Source: Providencia alcalifaciens (GTDB taxonomy: Bacteria; Pseudomonadota; Gammaproteobacteria; Enterobacterales; Enterobacteriaceae). Taken from it: a DNA stretch of 64,000 nucleotides. Both the position numbers and the translations under genes were made by a program. The DNA lies in the NCBI GenBank assembly GCA_025961275.1, contig JAOQNJ010000001.1, positions 2,315,353-2,379,352 of the forward strand, written 5' to 3'. The notes beneath the pieces were generated by a model. The model was not told the DNA's origin. It made no database searches and saw nothing but the letters and a program-made list of their open reading frames with translations. Below are positions 20,961 through 31,911 of this stretch, piece after piece. Position 1 is the first letter of the stretch, and each line of letters opens with the position of its first letter.

Positions 20961-21095
20961 TATTCGTCATACTTCAAGTTACATAGCGTGCTGTCAGTAT
21001 AGTACTGAACTGAGCTGTTTGAATTATATCGTTATCGATGTATTCAGAATATATTTGCTTTTCACCAACTTGTAACTTGGGTTATTTAGAGTATA
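20961..21095 (-). repeat. ERIC-like intergenic repeat 3
   Basis: Here the ERIC-type ends appear in the reverse orientation: ATTCGTCATACTTCAAGTTA at the left and TAACTTGGGTTATTTAGAGT at the right, forming inverted ends. It lies between yajQ and panE and ends about 27 bp before the panE start codon. The interior is diverged from the consensus I recall. Confidence 0.78.
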
Positions 21096-21121
21096 TATCA
21101 CTCTATATTCAGAGGGATAAA

Positions 21122-22033
21122 ATGAAAATAACAGTTATTGGTTGCGGTGCAATTGGAAAATTATGGTTTGCAGCCTTAACCGAGAAAGGTCATGAAACGC
21201 AAGGCTGGTTACGCGTAGCTCAATCCGATTTATTTGTTGATGTAAGTAAGCCCGATGGTCGTGTTTTTCGTGAATTGCTTCCTTGCAATAATATCAGCCA
21301 TCTAAATCAAAGTGAACTGATTATCGTCTGTTTAAAGGCTTGGCAAGTCTCTGGGGGATTGCTACCTTTGCTTCATCATATACCTGAAACTAGCCCTATT
21401 TTATTACTTCATAACGGTATGGGAACACTCGATGAATTAGGACCTCTACGCCATCCTTTTTTATTCGGTGTAACCACTCATGGAGCTTGGCAAAAGAATA
21501 ACCAGGTTTTTCATGTTGCTAATGGTATTACCCATATTGGTGCAGTTAATCCGATTGCTGAATCTTATCACCCTATTGCCGATCTACTGCATGATGCTTT
21601 GCCCGATGTTGCTTGGCATAACCACATTCTCGCAACTTGCTGGCGAAAACTTGCCGTTAACTGTGTGATTAATCCCCTTACGGCCGTTTATGATTGTAAG
21701 AATGGTAAGTTAACCAATTATCCTGAACAAATTGAGCTACTGATTGATGAAATATGCCAAGTCATGGCGATGGAAGGACTGCATACGGATAAAGCTCTGC
21801 TTGTCAGTTATATTTATGAAATTATTCAAAGCACAGCAGATAACTACTCTTCTATGCTGCAAGATATTCGTAAAAAACGGCGTACTGAGATTGATTACAT
21901 TACAGGATACCTAATTAAACAAGCACGGTCATATGGTCTCAATACGCCAGAAAATGACCGTTTGTACCATTTAATTAAACATCAGGAAGAAAAAAATGAC
22001 GGCTTCAGTGCTGATATGCATCACCAATGGTAG
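21122..22033 (+). CDS. panE: 2-dehydropantoate 2-reductase
   Basis: The 303-residue NADPH-dependent ketopantoate reductase, equal in length to E. coli PanE, makes pantoate for coenzyme A synthesis. The N-terminal Rossmann motif GCGAIGKLW is at residues 7-15. The catalytic lysine-containing helix is [20 protein letters not shown], and the conserved [21 protein letters not shown] segment binds substrate. The ATG at 21122 has AGAGGGAT upstream and gives the family N-terminus; an upstream in-frame start would translate ERIC sequence. Its 3' end overlaps yajL by 38 bp. Confidence 0.96.
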   Translation: MKITVIGCGAIGKLWFAALTEKGHETQGWLRVAQSDLFVDVSKPDGRVFRELLPCNNISHLNQSELIIVCLKAWQVSGGLLPLLHHIPETSPILLLHNGMGTLDELGPLRHPFLFGVTTHGAWQKNNQVFHVANGITHIGAVNPIAESYHPIADLLHDALPDVAWHNHILATCWRKLAVNCVINPLTAVYDCKNGKLTNYPEQIELLIDEICQVMAMEGLHTDKALLVSYIYEIIQSTADNYSSMLQDIRKKRRTEIDYITGYLIKQARSYGLNTPENDRLYHLIKHQEEKNDGFSADMHHQW

Positions 22034-22589
22034 TGAAGAGATAGAAATCGTTACCACCGCGGACTTATTAGTTAGAGCCGGTATTCATGTCACACTTGCC
22101 AGTGTGACTGAAGATAGCTCTTTAGGAATTACTGCTTCCAGAGGAATAAAGATCCTCGCTGATACCCCACTAATCAATGTGGCAGATGAACCTTTCGATG
22201 CAATTGTTCTTCCCGGTGGGCTTATAGGTTCTGAGACTTTTCGAGACAGCCCGCTAGTAGTCGAAAAAATCAGACGAATGCATTTTGATGGTAAAATCGT
22301 TGCGGCAATCTGCGCAGCACCCGCTGTCGTATTGGAATACCACCAGCTATTTCCTCTTGGTAATATGACAGGGTATCCAACATTACAACATCAAATTGCC
22401 GCAGATAAATGGGTTGATAGTCGAGTTTATTTTGATGAACGTGTTAACCTACTCACGAGTCAAGGACCCGCGACTAGCTTTGATTTCGCCCTAAAGCTAA
22501 TTGAATTACTAGTTGGGCGAGATATTGCGGCGAAAGTCGCATCTGAACTGATCCTGCCGCCGGGAATTAACGATTATTTAGAGCACTAG
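21996..22589 (+). CDS. yajL: Protein/nucleic acid deglycase family protein YajL
   Basis: The 197-residue DJ-1/PfpI-family protein is a close homologue of E. coli YajL, reported as a chaperone and deglycase protecting against glycation and oxidation. The reactive cysteine is in the nucleophile elbow [11 protein letters not shown] (near residue 106), with the acidic partner in the [10 protein letters not shown] region. AGGAAG lies upstream of the ATG at 21996, within the end of panE, so translation is probably coupled. Confidence 0.95.
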   Translation: MTASVLICITNGSEEIEIVTTADLLVRAGIHVTLASVTEDSSLGITASRGIKILADTPLINVADEPFDAIVLPGGLIGSETFRDSPLVVEKIRRMHFDGKIVAAICAAPAVVLEYHQLFPLGNMTGYPTLQHQIAADKWVDSRVYFDERVNLLTSQGPATSFDFALKLIELLVGRDIAAKVASELILPPGINDYLEH

Positions 22590-22636
22590 GCGCTGGTTTT
22601 ATTCAAGATGAAATCATCTTATTCTATATAGCGAAA

Positions 22637-22664
22637 AGCCGATACGGTACTCACTGTATCGGCT
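22637..22664 (-). terminator. Bidirectional terminator between yajL and thiI
   Basis: A 12-bp stem (22637-22648 with 22653-22664, one G-T pair) with a 4-base loop separates the convergent genes. The better T tract is on the minus strand, after thiI. Confidence 0.88.
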
Positions 22665-22689
22665 CTAATTTATCTATTGGATAGCTTTT

Positions 22690-24141
22690 TCACGGACGAT
22701 ATACTTTCACATTAGCGAAACCTTGCTCATGCAAGTATAGTGCTTGTAAGCGACTCATCACACCACGGTCACAATATAATAGATAGGTTTTATCTTTTGG
22801 TAAGTCACCAAATTGCGTAGCTAATCGATAAAATGGAATATGTTTGACTTCAATATTATCAATCGATAATGGTTTATCTTCATACTCATCTGGTGAACGA
22901 ATATCTAAGATAACCTCATTTTCAGTTGAAAGTTCACTGACCATTTCCACTTCAGCCACTTGTTCACGGCTTTCAAGCGCTATCTGGCGAATATCAATGT
23001 TTTGAGCCTGTGCGACAGCTTCATCCAAGATACTAAAATCAAAGTTTTCCTCTTCTTCCTCAATTTTAGCTTTAATTGCCTTAACAGTTGGGCTTTTCGA
23101 AATCACACCACAATATTCGGGTATGGTTTTGGCGAAATCTTCCGTACCAATTTGGCGTGCTAATTTGATGATATGTTCTTTATCATGTGAAATTAGTGGT
23201 CTTAATACTAAGGTATCGGATACATTATCAATTAGACGTAAGTTAGTCAGCGTTTGGCTAGATACTTGTCCTAATGCTTCACCAGTTACAAGTGCTTGAA
23301 CTCCATAGCGCTCCGCAACTTTAGAGGCTGCACGAACCATCATACGTTTCAGTATGATACCCATTTGGCCATCTTCGACTTTTTCAAGGATTTCAGCCAC
23401 AACTGGCTCGAAGTTTACAGCGATAAAGCGAACCTTATGTGAGCTACCAAAACGATTCCACAAGTAGTGTGCAATTTGCTTCACTCCGATTTCATGGGCT
23501 GCGCCACCAAGATTGAAGAAGCAATAATGAACACGGCAACCACGACGCATCAACATATAGCTTGAAACGCCCGAGTCGAAGCCACCAGAGAGCAGTGATA
23601 ATACATCTTCTTGGGTACCGATTGGAAAGCCGCCAATACCTTCGTAACGAGCTTTAACAAGGATCAGATTCTCATCTTCAATTTCTAAATGCACGGTTGT
23701 ATCGGGCTGTTTCAGTCTTACTTTTGCTGATGGGATGTGCTGATTGAGCCCACCGCCAATATAACGCTCAGCTTCAATCGAGGTAAATTCATGTGTGCCT
23801 TTACGTTTCACACGCACACAGAAAGTTTTGTTTTCTAATGATGCTGCGTAAGACTCATACACCATTTCATAAATGTGATGCAAGCTAGTAAAGGGTTTAT
23901 CTTCGACTTCTAAAATATGGTGAATGCCTGGAATACGCGTTAGCATGTCACAAATTTCTTCGTGCGTTGTTTCCCCTTTAACACGTACTTCTATGTTATC
24001 CCAATGACGGACAACCGCGATTTCTTTACCCGAGGACTTCAGAACATTACGGATATTGCTGGTAAGGATTTTAATAAAACGCAGCCTAACGCTCTGGCTT
24101 TTGATGGTAATTTCTGGGAATAACTTAATGATAAACTTCAT
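22690..24141 (-). CDS. thiI: tRNA 4-thiouridine synthase / thiazole sulfur carrier ThiI
   Basis: The 483-residue protein (482 in E. coli) makes 4-thiouridine at tRNA position 8 and supplies sulfur for thiamine thiazole. It has an N-terminal ferredoxin-like/THUMP region (about residues 60-165) and a PP-loop ATPase with [13 protein letters not shown] cysteine in [11 protein letters not shown] precedes a C-terminal rhodanese domain whose catalytic persulfide cysteine is in [14 protein letters not shown]. The start [15 protein letters not shown] aligns with the family. It is divergent from xseB. Confidence 0.97.
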   Translation of the reverse strand: MKFIIKLFPEITIKSQSVRLRFIKILTSNIRNVLKSSGKEIAVVRHWDNIEVRVKGETTHEEICDMLTRIPGIHHILEVEDKPFTSLHHIYEMVYESYAASLENKTFCVRVKRKGTHEFTSIEAERYIGGGLNQHIPSAKVRLKQPDTTVHLEIEDENLILVKARYEGIGGFPIGTQEDVLSLLSGGFDSGVSSYMLMRRGCRVHYCFFNLGGAAHEIGVKQIAHYLWNRFGSSHKVRFIAVNFEPVVAEILEKVEDGQMGIILKRMMVRAASKVAERYGVQALVTGEALGQVSSQTLTNLRLIDNVSDTLVLRPLISHDKEHIIKLARQIGTEDFAKTIPEYCGVISKSPTVKAIKAKIEEEEENFDFSILDEAVAQAQNIDIRQIALESREQVAEVEMVSELSTENEVILDIRSPDEYEDKPLSIDNIEVKHIPFYRLATQFGDLPKDKTYLLYCDRGVMSRLQALYLHEQGFANVKVYRP

Positions 24142-24360
24142 AATAGCAGCATGTTAATATTATAGGGGCAAGCGAACGTATTTTAAAAATGACACACGCA
24201 CAGGTTACCAATTGTCAATAAAGAGGCACATTATAGCACTATCTTGCGCGCTGAATCTAAAAACACCAATAATAAATTGTATCCGCAGCGAGACTACGTT
24301 AGTCTGCTAAACTAATAAAACACCGTAATTATATGATTTAACATTTTTGGTTGAAGAAAA

Positions 24361-24612
24361 ATGGCTAAAGAAAAATCTCAACAAGCTCCAGTAGTTAGCT
24401 TCGAAAATTCACTTAAAGAACTTGAGGAAATTGTTTCTCATCTTGAGTCTGGCTCACTACCACTTGAAGATGCACTCAATGAGTTTGAGCGCGGTATTAA
24501 AATTGCTAAAGAAGGGCAAAAAGTCCTGCAACAAGCCGAACAACGCGTTCAAATCTTACTTAGTGACGATGAAAATAAAGCCCTTGATAATTTTTCACCT
24601 GATACCGAATAA
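24361..24612 (+). CDS. xseB: Exodeoxyribonuclease VII small subunit
   Basis: The 83-residue protein (80 in E. coli) is the small subunit of exonuclease VII, which degrades single-stranded DNA. The family core is seen in [43 protein letters not shown], predicted as two helices. It is followed after three bases by ispA, the conserved xseB-ispA-dxs operon. Confidence 0.95.
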   Translation: MAKEKSQQAPVVSFENSLKELEEIVSHLESGSLPLEDALNEFERGIKIAKEGQKVLQQAEQRVQILLSDDENKALDNFSPDTE

Positions 24613-24615
24613 ATT

Positions 24616-25533
24616 ATGTCTGAACAATACTCTGATAATTTTACATTACAGCAACAGCAAGCGCATGAACGTGTTAACCAATATATATTAAGCGCCTTGG
24701 ATGCCCTTCCTTTTTCAGGTCTACCTCTTGCTGCAACAATGAAGCATGGTGCATTACTAGGTGGTAAGCGTTTACGTCCATTTTTAACCTACACTGTAGG
24801 TTCAATGCTAGGCGTGAACCAAGATAATCTAGATGTTCCAGCGGCTGCCGTTGAATGCATTCACGCCTACTCATTGATTCATGATGATCTTCCCGCAATG
24901 GATGATGATGATTTACGTCGTGGGCAACCAACTTGCCATATTAAGTTCGGCGAAGGCAATGCCGTTTTAGCAGGTGATGCTTTACAGACCTTAGCGTTTC
25001 AATTGCTTTCATCTGGCTCTATGCCCGATGTCTCAGATAAAGATAGAATTGCTATGTTATCAGAGCTTGCCTATGCAAGTGGCTTAGCAGGTATGTGTGG
25101 TGGACAAGCATTAGATCTTGATGCCGAAGGTAAGCAAATTGATCTTGCTGCTCTTGAGCGAATTCATCAGCACAAAACGGGTGCATTAATACGTGCAGCG
25201 ACTCGTATGGGTGCTTATGCTGCCGGAGATAAAGGTCGCCAAATACTGCCAGCTTTAGACAAGTATGCTGAATCTATCGGCCTTGCATTTCAGGTACAAG
25301 ACGATATTTTAGATGTGATTGGTGATAGTGAAGTGACAGGTAAACGTCAGGGAGCAGATGCTGAGCATGAAAAAAGCACTTATCCATCTTTACTCGGACT
25401 TAAAGCGGCTCAAGAAAAAGCCCGCGAACTGTATTATAATGCACTGGATGCCTTAAAAACGATCGAGGCACAAGGCTATAATACACAAATCTTAATAGCC
25501 CTAGCTAACTTCATCATTGAACGCAAAAGCTAA
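24616..25533 (+). CDS. ispA: Farnesyl diphosphate synthase
   Basis: The 305-residue E-type prenyl synthase condenses isopentenyl diphosphate with DMAPP/GPP to give farnesyl diphosphate for quinones and undecaprenyl carriers. Both aspartate-rich motifs are present: the first in HDDLPAMDDDDLRRG and the second in QVQDDILDVIGD. The GGKRLRPFL substrate motif and HKTGALIRA are also conserved. It is part of the xseB-ispA-dxs operon. Confidence 0.97.
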   Translation: MSEQYSDNFTLQQQQAHERVNQYILSALDALPFSGLPLAATMKHGALLGGKRLRPFLTYTVGSMLGVNQDNLDVPAAAVECIHAYSLIHDDLPAMDDDDLRRGQPTCHIKFGEGNAVLAGDALQTLAFQLLSSGSMPDVSDKDRIAMLSELAYASGLAGMCGGQALDLDAEGKQIDLAALERIHQHKTGALIRAATRMGAYAAGDKGRQILPALDKYAESIGLAFQVQDDILDVIGDSEVTGKRQGADAEHEKSTYPSLLGLKAAQEKARELYYNALDALKTIEAQGYNTQILIALANFIIERKS

Positions 25534-25658
25534 TCATATGCTATGCCTCTTTCTATTCAGACGACTGATAATAAAAGTGGCATAATAGCTGATTCAATCG
25601 CTGGTATTGATCAGCGCTATTACCTTATTAACAATTATAAATAGTCGTGGGCCCTCTA

Positions 25659-27524
25659 ATGAGTATTGATATCGCTAAATATCCAACACTAGCGCTGGCG
25701 GAAACACCAGATGAGTTACGTCTACTGCCTAAAGAAAGCTTGCCTAAATTGTGTGATGAACTCAGACAATTTTTATTAAATAGTGTTGGTCGATCTAGCG
25801 GTCACTTTGCCTCTGGTTTAGGCGCCGTTGAACTCACTGTCGCATTACATTATGTCTATAAAACCCCTTTCGATAACCTTGTTTGGGATGTTGGACATCA
25901 AGCCTACCCTCATAAAATTCTGACCGGCCGCAGAGACCGTATCGATACTATCCGTCAGAAAAATGGGTTACACCCTTTTCCTTGGCGTGCTGAAAGTGAG
26001 TATGATGTGCTGAGTGTCGGTCACTCTTCAACCTCAATCAGTGCGGGCTTAGGAATGGCAATTGCCGCTGAAAAAGAAGATAAAAACCGTAAAACTGTTT
26101 GTGTTATTGGTGATGGTGCAATTACTGCGGGCATGGCATTTGAAGCAATGAATCATGCTGGTGATGTTGCCCCTGACATGTTAGTTATTCTCAATGACAA
26201 TGAAATGTCTATTTCTGAGAACGTAGGTGCACTCAATAACCATCTCGCACACCTGCTATCTGGTAAGCTGTACACCACATTACGTGAAGGTGGTAAAAAA
26301 GTTTTTTCTAACCTACCTCCAATCAAAGAGCTATTAAAGAAGACAGAAGAACATATTAAAGGCATGGTTGTTCCTGGCACTATGTTTGAAGAGTTAGGCT
26401 TTAACTATATCGGCCCTATTGATGGACATGATGTAATAGCCTTAGTACAAACACTGAAAAATATGCGTGATCTTAAAGGCCCTCAGTTCTTACATATCAT
26501 GACTAAAAAAGGTCGTGGTTATGAACCCGCTGAAAAAGATCCGATCAGCTGGCATGCAGTACCTAAATTCGATCCAAGCACATTCACATTACCTAAAAGC
26601 AAAGAAAGTGGACCAACATTTTCTAAGATCTTTGGGGATTGGTTGTGCGATGAAGCCAAAAATGATGATAAGCTAATGGCTATCACGCCAGCAATGCGTG
26701 AAGGCTCAGGGATGGTTCGCTTTTCAAAAGAGTACCCTAAACAATATTTCGATGTCGCTATTGCAGAACAACATGCTGTTACCTTTGCAGCAGGATTAGC
26801 GATTGGTGGTTATAACCCAATCGTTGCTATCTATTCGACTTTCTTACAGCGTGGATATGACCAAGTGATCCACGATGTTGCTATCCAAAAAGTCCCTGTA
26901 TTATTTGCCATTGATCGTGCAGGTATTGTCGGTGCTGATGGTCCAACTCACCAAGGATCATTCGATTTATCTTTCCTACGTTGCATACCTACACTAGTTA
27001 TCATGACACCAAGTGATGAAAACGAGTGCAGGCAGATGCTACATACTGGTTACCAATATAAAGAAGGGCCAACGGCAGTTCGCTACCCTCGTGGAACTGG
27101 AACTGGAGCAGAGCTACAACCGCTTGCTTCTTTGCCTATTGGTAAAGGTATTGTTCGCCGTCAAGGTGAGAAAATCGCGATACTTTGCTTTGGTACATTG
27201 TTGAGTCATGCGCTTATTGCAGCAGAAAAACTCAATGCAACGGTTGTCGACATGCGTTTTGTTAAACCTTTAGATGAAGCATTAATTCTCGAAATGGCAA
27301 ATAGCCATGAATTATTAGTAACGCTGGAAGAGAATGCTATCATGGGTGGTGCTGGAAGTGGTGTTAATGAGTTCCTAATGCATGAACGGAAAGTTCTCCC
27401 TATACTAAACCTTGGATTGCCTGATTTCTTCATTTCACAAGGCAACCAAGAACAGGTTATCGCTGATTTAGGCTTAGACAGCGAAGGCATCATCGATGCT
27501 ATCGAACAGTATCAAAGAAAGTAA
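25659..27524 (+). CDS. dxs: 1-deoxy-D-xylulose-5-phosphate synthase
   Basis: The thiamine-diphosphate enzyme condenses pyruvate and glyceraldehyde 3-phosphate, the first step of the MEP isoprenoid pathway. The 621-residue product (620 in E. coli) contains the TPP-binding stretch [20 protein letters not shown], the catalytic glutamate in [19 protein letters not shown] and the C-terminal transketolase domain ([11 protein letters not shown]). The ATG at 25659 ([12 protein letters not shown]) matches family starts; a GTG four codons upstream is possible. Pathway logic fits with ispA next door. Confidence 0.96.
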   Translation: MSIDIAKYPTLALAETPDELRLLPKESLPKLCDELRQFLLNSVGRSSGHFASGLGAVELTVALHYVYKTPFDNLVWDVGHQAYPHKILTGRRDRIDTIRQKNGLHPFPWRAESEYDVLSVGHSSTSISAGLGMAIAAEKEDKNRKTVCVIGDGAITAGMAFEAMNHAGDVAPDMLVILNDNEMSISENVGALNNHLAHLLSGKLYTTLREGGKKVFSNLPPIKELLKKTEEHIKGMVVPGTMFEELGFNYIGPIDGHDVIALVQTLKNMRDLKGPQFLHIMTKKGRGYEPAEKDPISWHAVPKFDPSTFTLPKSKESGPTFSKIFGDWLCDEAKNDDKLMAITPAMREGSGMVRFSKEYPKQYFDVAIAEQHAVTFAAGLAIGGYNPIVAIYSTFLQRGYDQVIHDVAIQKVPVLFAIDRAGIVGADGPTHQGSFDLSFLRCIPTLVIMTPSDENECRQMLHTGYQYKEGPTAVRYPRGTGTGAELQPLASLPIGKGIVRRQGEKIAILCFGTLLSHALIAAEKLNATVVDMRFVKPLDEALILEMANSHELLVTLEENAIMGGAGSGVNEFLMHERKVLPILNLGLPDFFISQGNQEQVIADLGLDSEGIIDAIEQYQRK

Positions 27525-27539
27525 TTAATTCACAAGCTA

Positions 27540-27567
27540 CAGGCATTGTTACGACAAACAATGCCTG
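27540..27567 (+). terminator. Terminator downstream of dxs
   Basis: An 11-bp perfect stem (27540-27550 with 27557-27567) lies 15 bp after the dxs stop, followed by a moderately T-rich tail. Confidence 0.82.
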
Positions 27568-27838
27568 ATCCTATCTTTTAACCCTCTAAAAACATAACCA
27601 CTTGATTTTTAATTATTTTAAATTTTAATTCTATTTCGAATCGGTGCTATCTTTTCTATCTCTATTCTTGAATATGTTGCTGGATCAATTTCAATTGAAT
27701 TTAGTTAAAAAGGATCTTGCTTTTATCTCAAATAAAGTCCACTATATTTTTAATACCTAGTTACCCTCAAATTAATTTTTGTTAATATTTACACCAATAT
27801 CTTCTATTTTTATGAGATATAACGCCTCTTTATTTTTT

Positions 27839-27866
27839 AGCTGCCTTTTGGCAGCTTTTCTTTTTT
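27839..27866 (+). terminator. Strong orphan intrinsic terminator
   Basis: A 7-bp GC-rich stem AGCTGCC/GGCAGCT with a TTTT loop is followed by TTTCTTTTTT on the plus strand. It lies about 315 bp past the dxs stop and beyond the dxs terminator, with no gene in front of it. It may end a small RNA or be a relic. Confidence 0.82.
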
Positions 27867-28085
27867 ATCAGCTAATTTTTAATTCTTATAATTCAACAAG
27901 TTAGATTAAACACTTTCTTTCAGAAAAATATTAAATATATGAATAAATAACTTATTGTATTTTTTATTATTTAAAGTAATCAGCTTTAAATATATTTTTT
28001 AAACCAAGTATAAATAATATTTTTGATTATTATCACTTTTGAGAAAATCTGTTACCTGAGTAAAAAAGATTAATAATTAGGCTCA

Positions 28086-28119
28086 ATAAAAAACCCGTGC
28101 CAAATGACTGCCACGGGTT
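28086..28119 (-). terminator. Intrinsic terminator downstream of thiL
   Basis: On the minus strand an 8-bp stem (28112-28119 with 28092-28099) is followed by six T, 28 bp beyond the thiL stop. It ends the nrdR-ribD-ribH-nusB-thiL series. Confidence 0.88.
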
Positions 28120-28146
28120 AACTTACTTATTAGATATTAAATGGAT

Positions 28147-29136
28147 TTATCCGTTAGTCGCTTCCAGAACAAAATGATCAAATCCTTTTAATGCAACATC
28201 TACGACCTGATTATTGCAGTAATAAGTGATCCCCTCAGATTGAGGTTTGATCTGCCCGATGCAGGTAAAAATTGATCCGGTATGAGCCAGCGCCATTTCT
28301 AATGCGCCACGATTTATTTCAGGGATCGTAAAGCAAAGCTCATAATCTTCTCCACCACTAAGAGACCAAATATGTGCTTGTTCTATTGAGCTGTTTTGTT
28401 GCAGTTCATTAGACAATGGTAATGCATCAAGATTAATACGTGCGCCACAAGCACTCGCTTTGAGTATATGATTGAGATCTGAAATTAAGCCATCTGAAAT
28501 ATCAATTGCAGAAGAAGCCAAATTACGCAGCGCCTGCCCTTGTAAAATCCGAGGTTGAGGGCGTAAATGGCGCCCGATTAACCATGCTTTTTGTTTTTCA
28601 TCTACAGGTATTAATTTACCCTGTAAAATTGCCAAACCAGCAGCACTATCACCGAGCGTTCCTGTCACGTAAATCCAATCACCATTACGAGCACCAGAGC
28701 GTGATAGAGCTTTACCAACTGGAACTAGCCCATGCACAGTATAGGTAAGACTCATCGGCCCACGCGTTGTATCACCACCAATCAATTGCATACCATAATA
28801 ATTGATTTGCTCAAATAGACTGTCACTAAATTGCTGAAGCCAATCGGGATCAATATTAGGTAATGTGATAGCAAGGGAAACCCATGCAGGGTCAGCTCCC
28901 ATAGCAGCAAGATCACTTAAATTAGACGCCAATGATTTGTAAGCAAGATCGGCAGGGGAAATATCGGGAAGGAAATGAATACCGGAAACCAGCGTATCTG
29001 TACTCACTGCAAGCTGCTGCTTTTCCGGGATAGTCATCAACGCACAGTCGTCACCAATACCGATATTCACATCACGTCGATTGGTTGGTTGACGATTAAA
29101 GTAACGCGCGATGAGGTCAAATTCGCCATATGACAT
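28147..29136 (-). CDS. thiL: Thiamine-monophosphate kinase
   Basis: ThiL phosphorylates thiamine monophosphate to the active diphosphate cofactor. The 329-residue product (325 in E. coli) has the PurM-like metal-binding motifs [18 protein letters not shown] and [13 protein letters not shown], and [11 protein letters not shown] in the C-terminal half. The ATG at 29136 ([16 protein letters not shown]) matches the family start, with GGAAAA upstream; a longer frame begins at 29205. It is downstream of nusB and is the last gene before the terminator. Confidence 0.96.
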   Translation of the reverse strand: MSYGEFDLIARYFNRQPTNRRDVNIGIGDDCALMTIPEKQQLAVSTDTLVSGIHFLPDISPADLAYKSLASNLSDLAAMGADPAWVSLAITLPNIDPDWLQQFSDSLFEQINYYGMQLIGGDTTRGPMSLTYTVHGLVPVGKALSRSGARNGDWIYVTGTLGDSAAGLAILQGKLIPVDEKQKAWLIGRHLRPQPRILQGQALRNLASSAIDISDGLISDLNHILKASACGARINLDALPLSNELQQNSSIEQAHIWSLSGGEDYELCFTIPEINRGALEMALAHTGSIFTCIGQIKPQSEGITYYCNNQVVDVALKGFDHFVLEATNG

Positions 29137-29273
29137 GGTAGATTTTCCATTTTCGCTATGCCTAATTATCAACATTGTCGCTGAAAAATAGACATATGAA
29201 TACAAAGATAGGCTGGAACCCAGCCTATCTCATTACTACTCTAGTATTACAGGAGGGAACCCTGATCAATTTT

Positions 29274-29690
29274 TTATTTTTTACGACGAACAACAGGCGC
29301 TGCTTTATCAAGAACACCGTTAACAAATTTATGGCTATCTTCTGCACCAAAAACTTTGGCGAGTTCAATACCTTCGTTAATCGCTACCTTGTAAGGTACA
29401 TCCTGGCGATAGCTAAGTTCGTACATAGATATACGCAAAATAGCTTTCTCTACCTGCCCCAACTCTTCGAGTTGGCGAGATAAGAAAGGTGACATCTGTT
29501 GATCAAGTTTGATTGCATTATTAGCGACCCCTGACAACAATTCACGAAAGTAAGTTATATCAACATCAGACATGTCTTGTTCAGCAATAAATTCATATTC
29601 CACATCGGAAATATTATTACCGGATAATTGCCATGAATAGATGGCCTGTACAGCACACTCACGAGCGCGGCGACGAGCAGCAGGTTTCAC
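29274..29690 (-). CDS. nusB: Transcription antitermination factor NusB
   Basis: The 138-residue all-helical protein (139 in E. coli) binds boxA RNA with S10 (NusE) for rRNA and phage antitermination. Conserved parts are the arginine-rich N-terminus [19 protein letters not shown] and the C-terminal [32 protein letters not shown]. It lies 29 bp after ribH, in the usual rib-nus-thiL order. Confidence 0.97.
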   Translation of the reverse strand: MKPAARRRARECAVQAIYSWQLSGNNISDVEYEFIAEQDMSDVDITYFRELLSGVANNAIKLDQQMSPFLSRQLEELGQVEKAILRISMYELSYRQDVPYKVAINEGIELAKVFGAEDSHKFVNGVLDKAAPVVRRKK

Positions 29691-29719
29691 AAGATTCCCC
29701 TTAAATAAAAAAAACTAAA

Positions 29720-30190
29720 TTAGCCTTTTATAGCCTTAAGTACATTAATCATTTCTAATGCAGTCAATGCAGCTTCAGCACCTTTGTTGCCAGCTTTAGT
29801 ACCAGCGCGTTCAATCGCTTGCTCAATATTTTCAGTTGTTAGAACGCCAAAAGTAACAGGAATATCACTGTTCAATGCAACATGAGCAAGACCAGAGCTA
29901 CATTCACCTGCAACAAATTCGAAGTGAGCAGTTCCACCACGAATAACTGTGCCTAATGCAATAACTGCATCATATTTTTTCGTTTCAGCTAACGCTTTAA
30001 CTGTTAATGGTAGCTCATAAGCCCCAGGGACCCACACAACAGTAATGTTATCTTGGGACACTTGGCCGATACGTTCTAAAGCATCAATAGCACCATCCAG
30101 CAGACTATCATTAATAAAGTTGTTAAAACGAGCGATTGCAATAACGATGCGCGCTTTTGGCGCAGCCACAACACCTTTAATTACGTTCAT
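29720..30190 (-). CDS. ribH: 6,7-dimethyl-8-ribityllumazine synthase
   Basis: Lumazine synthase (ribH, called ribE in E. coli K-12) catalyses the penultimate step of riboflavin synthesis and forms icosahedral shells. At 156 residues it equals the E. coli enzyme. Conserved parts are [22 protein letters not shown], the phosphate-binding [18 protein letters not shown] and [15 protein letters not shown]-rich hairpin (30214-30232) lies in the 102-bp gap after ribD. An AAGGAAGG ribosome site precedes the ATG. Confidence 0.97.
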   Translation of the reverse strand: MNVIKGVVAAPKARIVIAIARFNNFINDSLLDGAIDALERIGQVSQDNITVVWVPGAYELPLTVKALAETKKYDAVIALGTVIRGGTAHFEFVAGECSSGLAHVALNSDIPVTFGVLTTENIEQAIERAGTKAGNKGAEAALTALEMINVLKAIKG

Positions 30191-30213
30191 AGCCTTCCTT
30201 TAATATTAATTAT

Positions 30214-30232
30214 AATCCGCGGGGCGCGGATT
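30214..30232 (-). other. Hairpin in the ribD-ribH gap
   Basis: A perfect 8-bp GC-rich inverted repeat (30214-30221 with 30225-30232, 3-base loop) lies 24 bp before the ribH start. No T tract follows on the minus strand, so it is more likely an mRNA processing or stability element than a terminator. Confidence 0.45.
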
Positions 30233-30292
30233 TTATCACATTCTTTCATTAACCGCGTGGTTGAATTTCAGCAAAACTATAAAAAAACGAGA

Positions 30293-31408
30293 TTACCACA
30301 CCGGACGCAGTCTAACACGCAAGTCATCACCAACTTTTTGCGCATCCGTAAATTCAAATTGAGGGGCATCTGATAACTGAGTAAGTGCTGGTAAATTCAC
30401 TAAACCTCGTGCACTATCCCCTAATAATTTAGGGGCAATATACACAATAAGTTCATCAACTAAGCCCAATTTTAGGAAAGAGCCGGCAAGTTTGGGTCCT
30501 GCTTCAACCCATATACTATTCACATTGCGTTTTGCCAACTGCATCATAAGAATAACTAAATCGATACCATTATCATCGGCTAAAATAGGAATTTGCTCAA
30601 CTTGCCCTTGCCAAATAGCCTCAGGCTCAGGTTTGGGGCGAATTAACCAACACTCACCCTCTAATTGAGTCACTTTATGACCAGCCGTCACTCGATTATG
30701 AGTATCTAACACGACTCGAATTGGCTGACGTAATGTTTCTTCTGGGTAGATGGCTTGTACATCATCAGGTAACTCACTCCAACGTACAGTCAGTGATGGG
30801 TTATCAGCGAGTACTGTGCTGCTGGTGCTTAATATCGCGCTTGCCTGCGCACGCAACAACTGCACATCACGCCTTGCCTCGGCAGATGTAATCCATTTAC
30901 TTTCGCCAGACTCTAATGCTGTTTTGCCATCAAGAGAGGCTGCTAGTTTCAATTGGATATAGGGGAATGCTGTTCGCATGCGTTTTAAGAATCCGCGATT
31001 CAATACCTCTGCTTGATCCATTAAAACGCCACTTGTGGTTTCAATTCCTGCTTTAGAAAGCATGTATAACCCACGACCTGCCACTTCTGGATTTGGATCT
31101 TGCATCGCCGCGACAACACGACTCACGCCCGCATTAATTAATGCCTCAGCGCAAGGTGGAGTTCTCCCATGATGGCTGCAGGGTTCTAAAGTAACATAAG
31201 CCGTTGCACCTTTAGCTTTTTCACCCGCCATGCGTAAGGCGTGGACTTCAGCATGTGGTTCACCCGCTTTTTGATGATAGCCTTCACCAACAATTTCGCC
31301 ATCACGCACGATAACACAGCCAACATTTGGATTTGGTGAAGTCGTAAAACAGCCTATCTGCGCAAGCTCAAGCGCCCGAGACATATAAATGCGGTCTTGT
31401 TCAGTCAT
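30293..31408 (-). CDS. ribD: Bifunctional riboflavin deaminase/reductase RibD
   Basis: The 371-residue enzyme (367 in E. coli) performs two early steps of riboflavin synthesis. The N-terminal zinc deaminase domain shows HAEVHALRMAGEKAKG and the cysteine pair in TLEPCSHHGRTPPCAEAL. The C-terminal NADPH-dependent reductase domain begins near residue 147 (IQLKLAASLDGKTAL) and includes SIWVEAGPKLAGSFL. It starts four bases after nrdR on the same strand, so the two are co-transcribed. Confidence 0.97.
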   Translation of the reverse strand: MTEQDRIYMSRALELAQIGCFTTSPNPNVGCVIVRDGEIVGEGYHQKAGEPHAEVHALRMAGEKAKGATAYVTLEPCSHHGRTPPCAEALINAGVSRVVAAMQDPNPEVAGRGLYMLSKAGIETTSGVLMDQAEVLNRGFLKRMRTAFPYIQLKLAASLDGKTALESGESKWITSAEARRDVQLLRAQASAILSTSSTVLADNPSLTVRWSELPDDVQAIYPEETLRQPIRVVLDTHNRVTAGHKVTQLEGECWLIRPKPEPEAIWQGQVEQIPILADDNGIDLVILMMQLAKRNVNSIWVEAGPKLAGSFLKLGLVDELIVYIAPKLLGDSARGLVNLPALTQLSDAPQFEFTDAQKVGDDLRVRLRPVW

Positions 31409-31412
31409 CTTA

Positions 31413-31862
31413 TTAATCCTGTAATTTAGCTATCTCTTCACCAAACTCTCGTACGTCTTCGAAGCTACGATATACTGATGCAAAACGGATGTAGGCAACT
31501 TTATCCAATTTTTTCAGTTCGTCCATCACGAAATTACCAATCAGTTTAGAAGGAATTTCTCTTTCCCCTGTAGCACGCAGTTGCGATTTGATAGAAATAA
31601 GAGCTTGTTCGATATCATCCGCGCTGACTGGTCGTTTTTCTAAGGCTTTTTGCATACCGCGCCTAAGCTTTTCTTCATCAAATGGCTCGCGTACTTCATC
31701 ACTTTTGATTACCCGTGGCATAACAAGTTCCGCCACCTCAAAGGTGGTGAAGCGTTCATGACAAACTAGACATTGACGTCGTCTGCGTACTTGAGAGCCT
31801 TCTCCAACCAGACGCGAGTCAATTACTTTCGTATCTACAGCTGAGCAAAATGGGCAATGCAT
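31413..31862 (-). CDS. nrdR: Transcriptional repressor NrdR
   Basis: NrdR represses ribonucleotide reductase genes in response to ATP/dATP. The 149-residue product has the standard length. It has an N-terminal zinc ribbon with CPFC (residues 3-6) and CLVC (near 31-34) and an ATP-cone domain starting at [22 protein letters not shown]. It heads the nrdR-ribD-ribH-nusB-thiL gene series. Confidence 0.97.
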   Translation of the reverse strand: MHCPFCSAVDTKVIDSRLVGEGSQVRRRRQCLVCHERFTTFEVAELVMPRVIKSDEVREPFDEEKLRRGMQKALEKRPVSADDIEQALISIKSQLRATGEREIPSKLIGNFVMDELKKLDKVAYIRFASVYRSFEDVREFGEEIAKLQD

Positions 31863-31911
31863 AGCGTTTCCTGATTCTTATTTCGGGTAAACAGTGTAAC
31901 CCAGACCGCAA

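Larger units (their letters stand above)
27525..28146. other. dxs-thiL intergenic region (622 bp), no gene
   Basis: This very AT-rich stretch between convergent dxs and thiL has no credible reading frame. It holds the dxs terminator (27540-27567), a strong orphan terminator (27839-27866) and the thiL terminator (28086-28119). In E. coli this interval carries yajO and pgpA; no recognisable remnant of either is seen. Confidence 0.6.
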
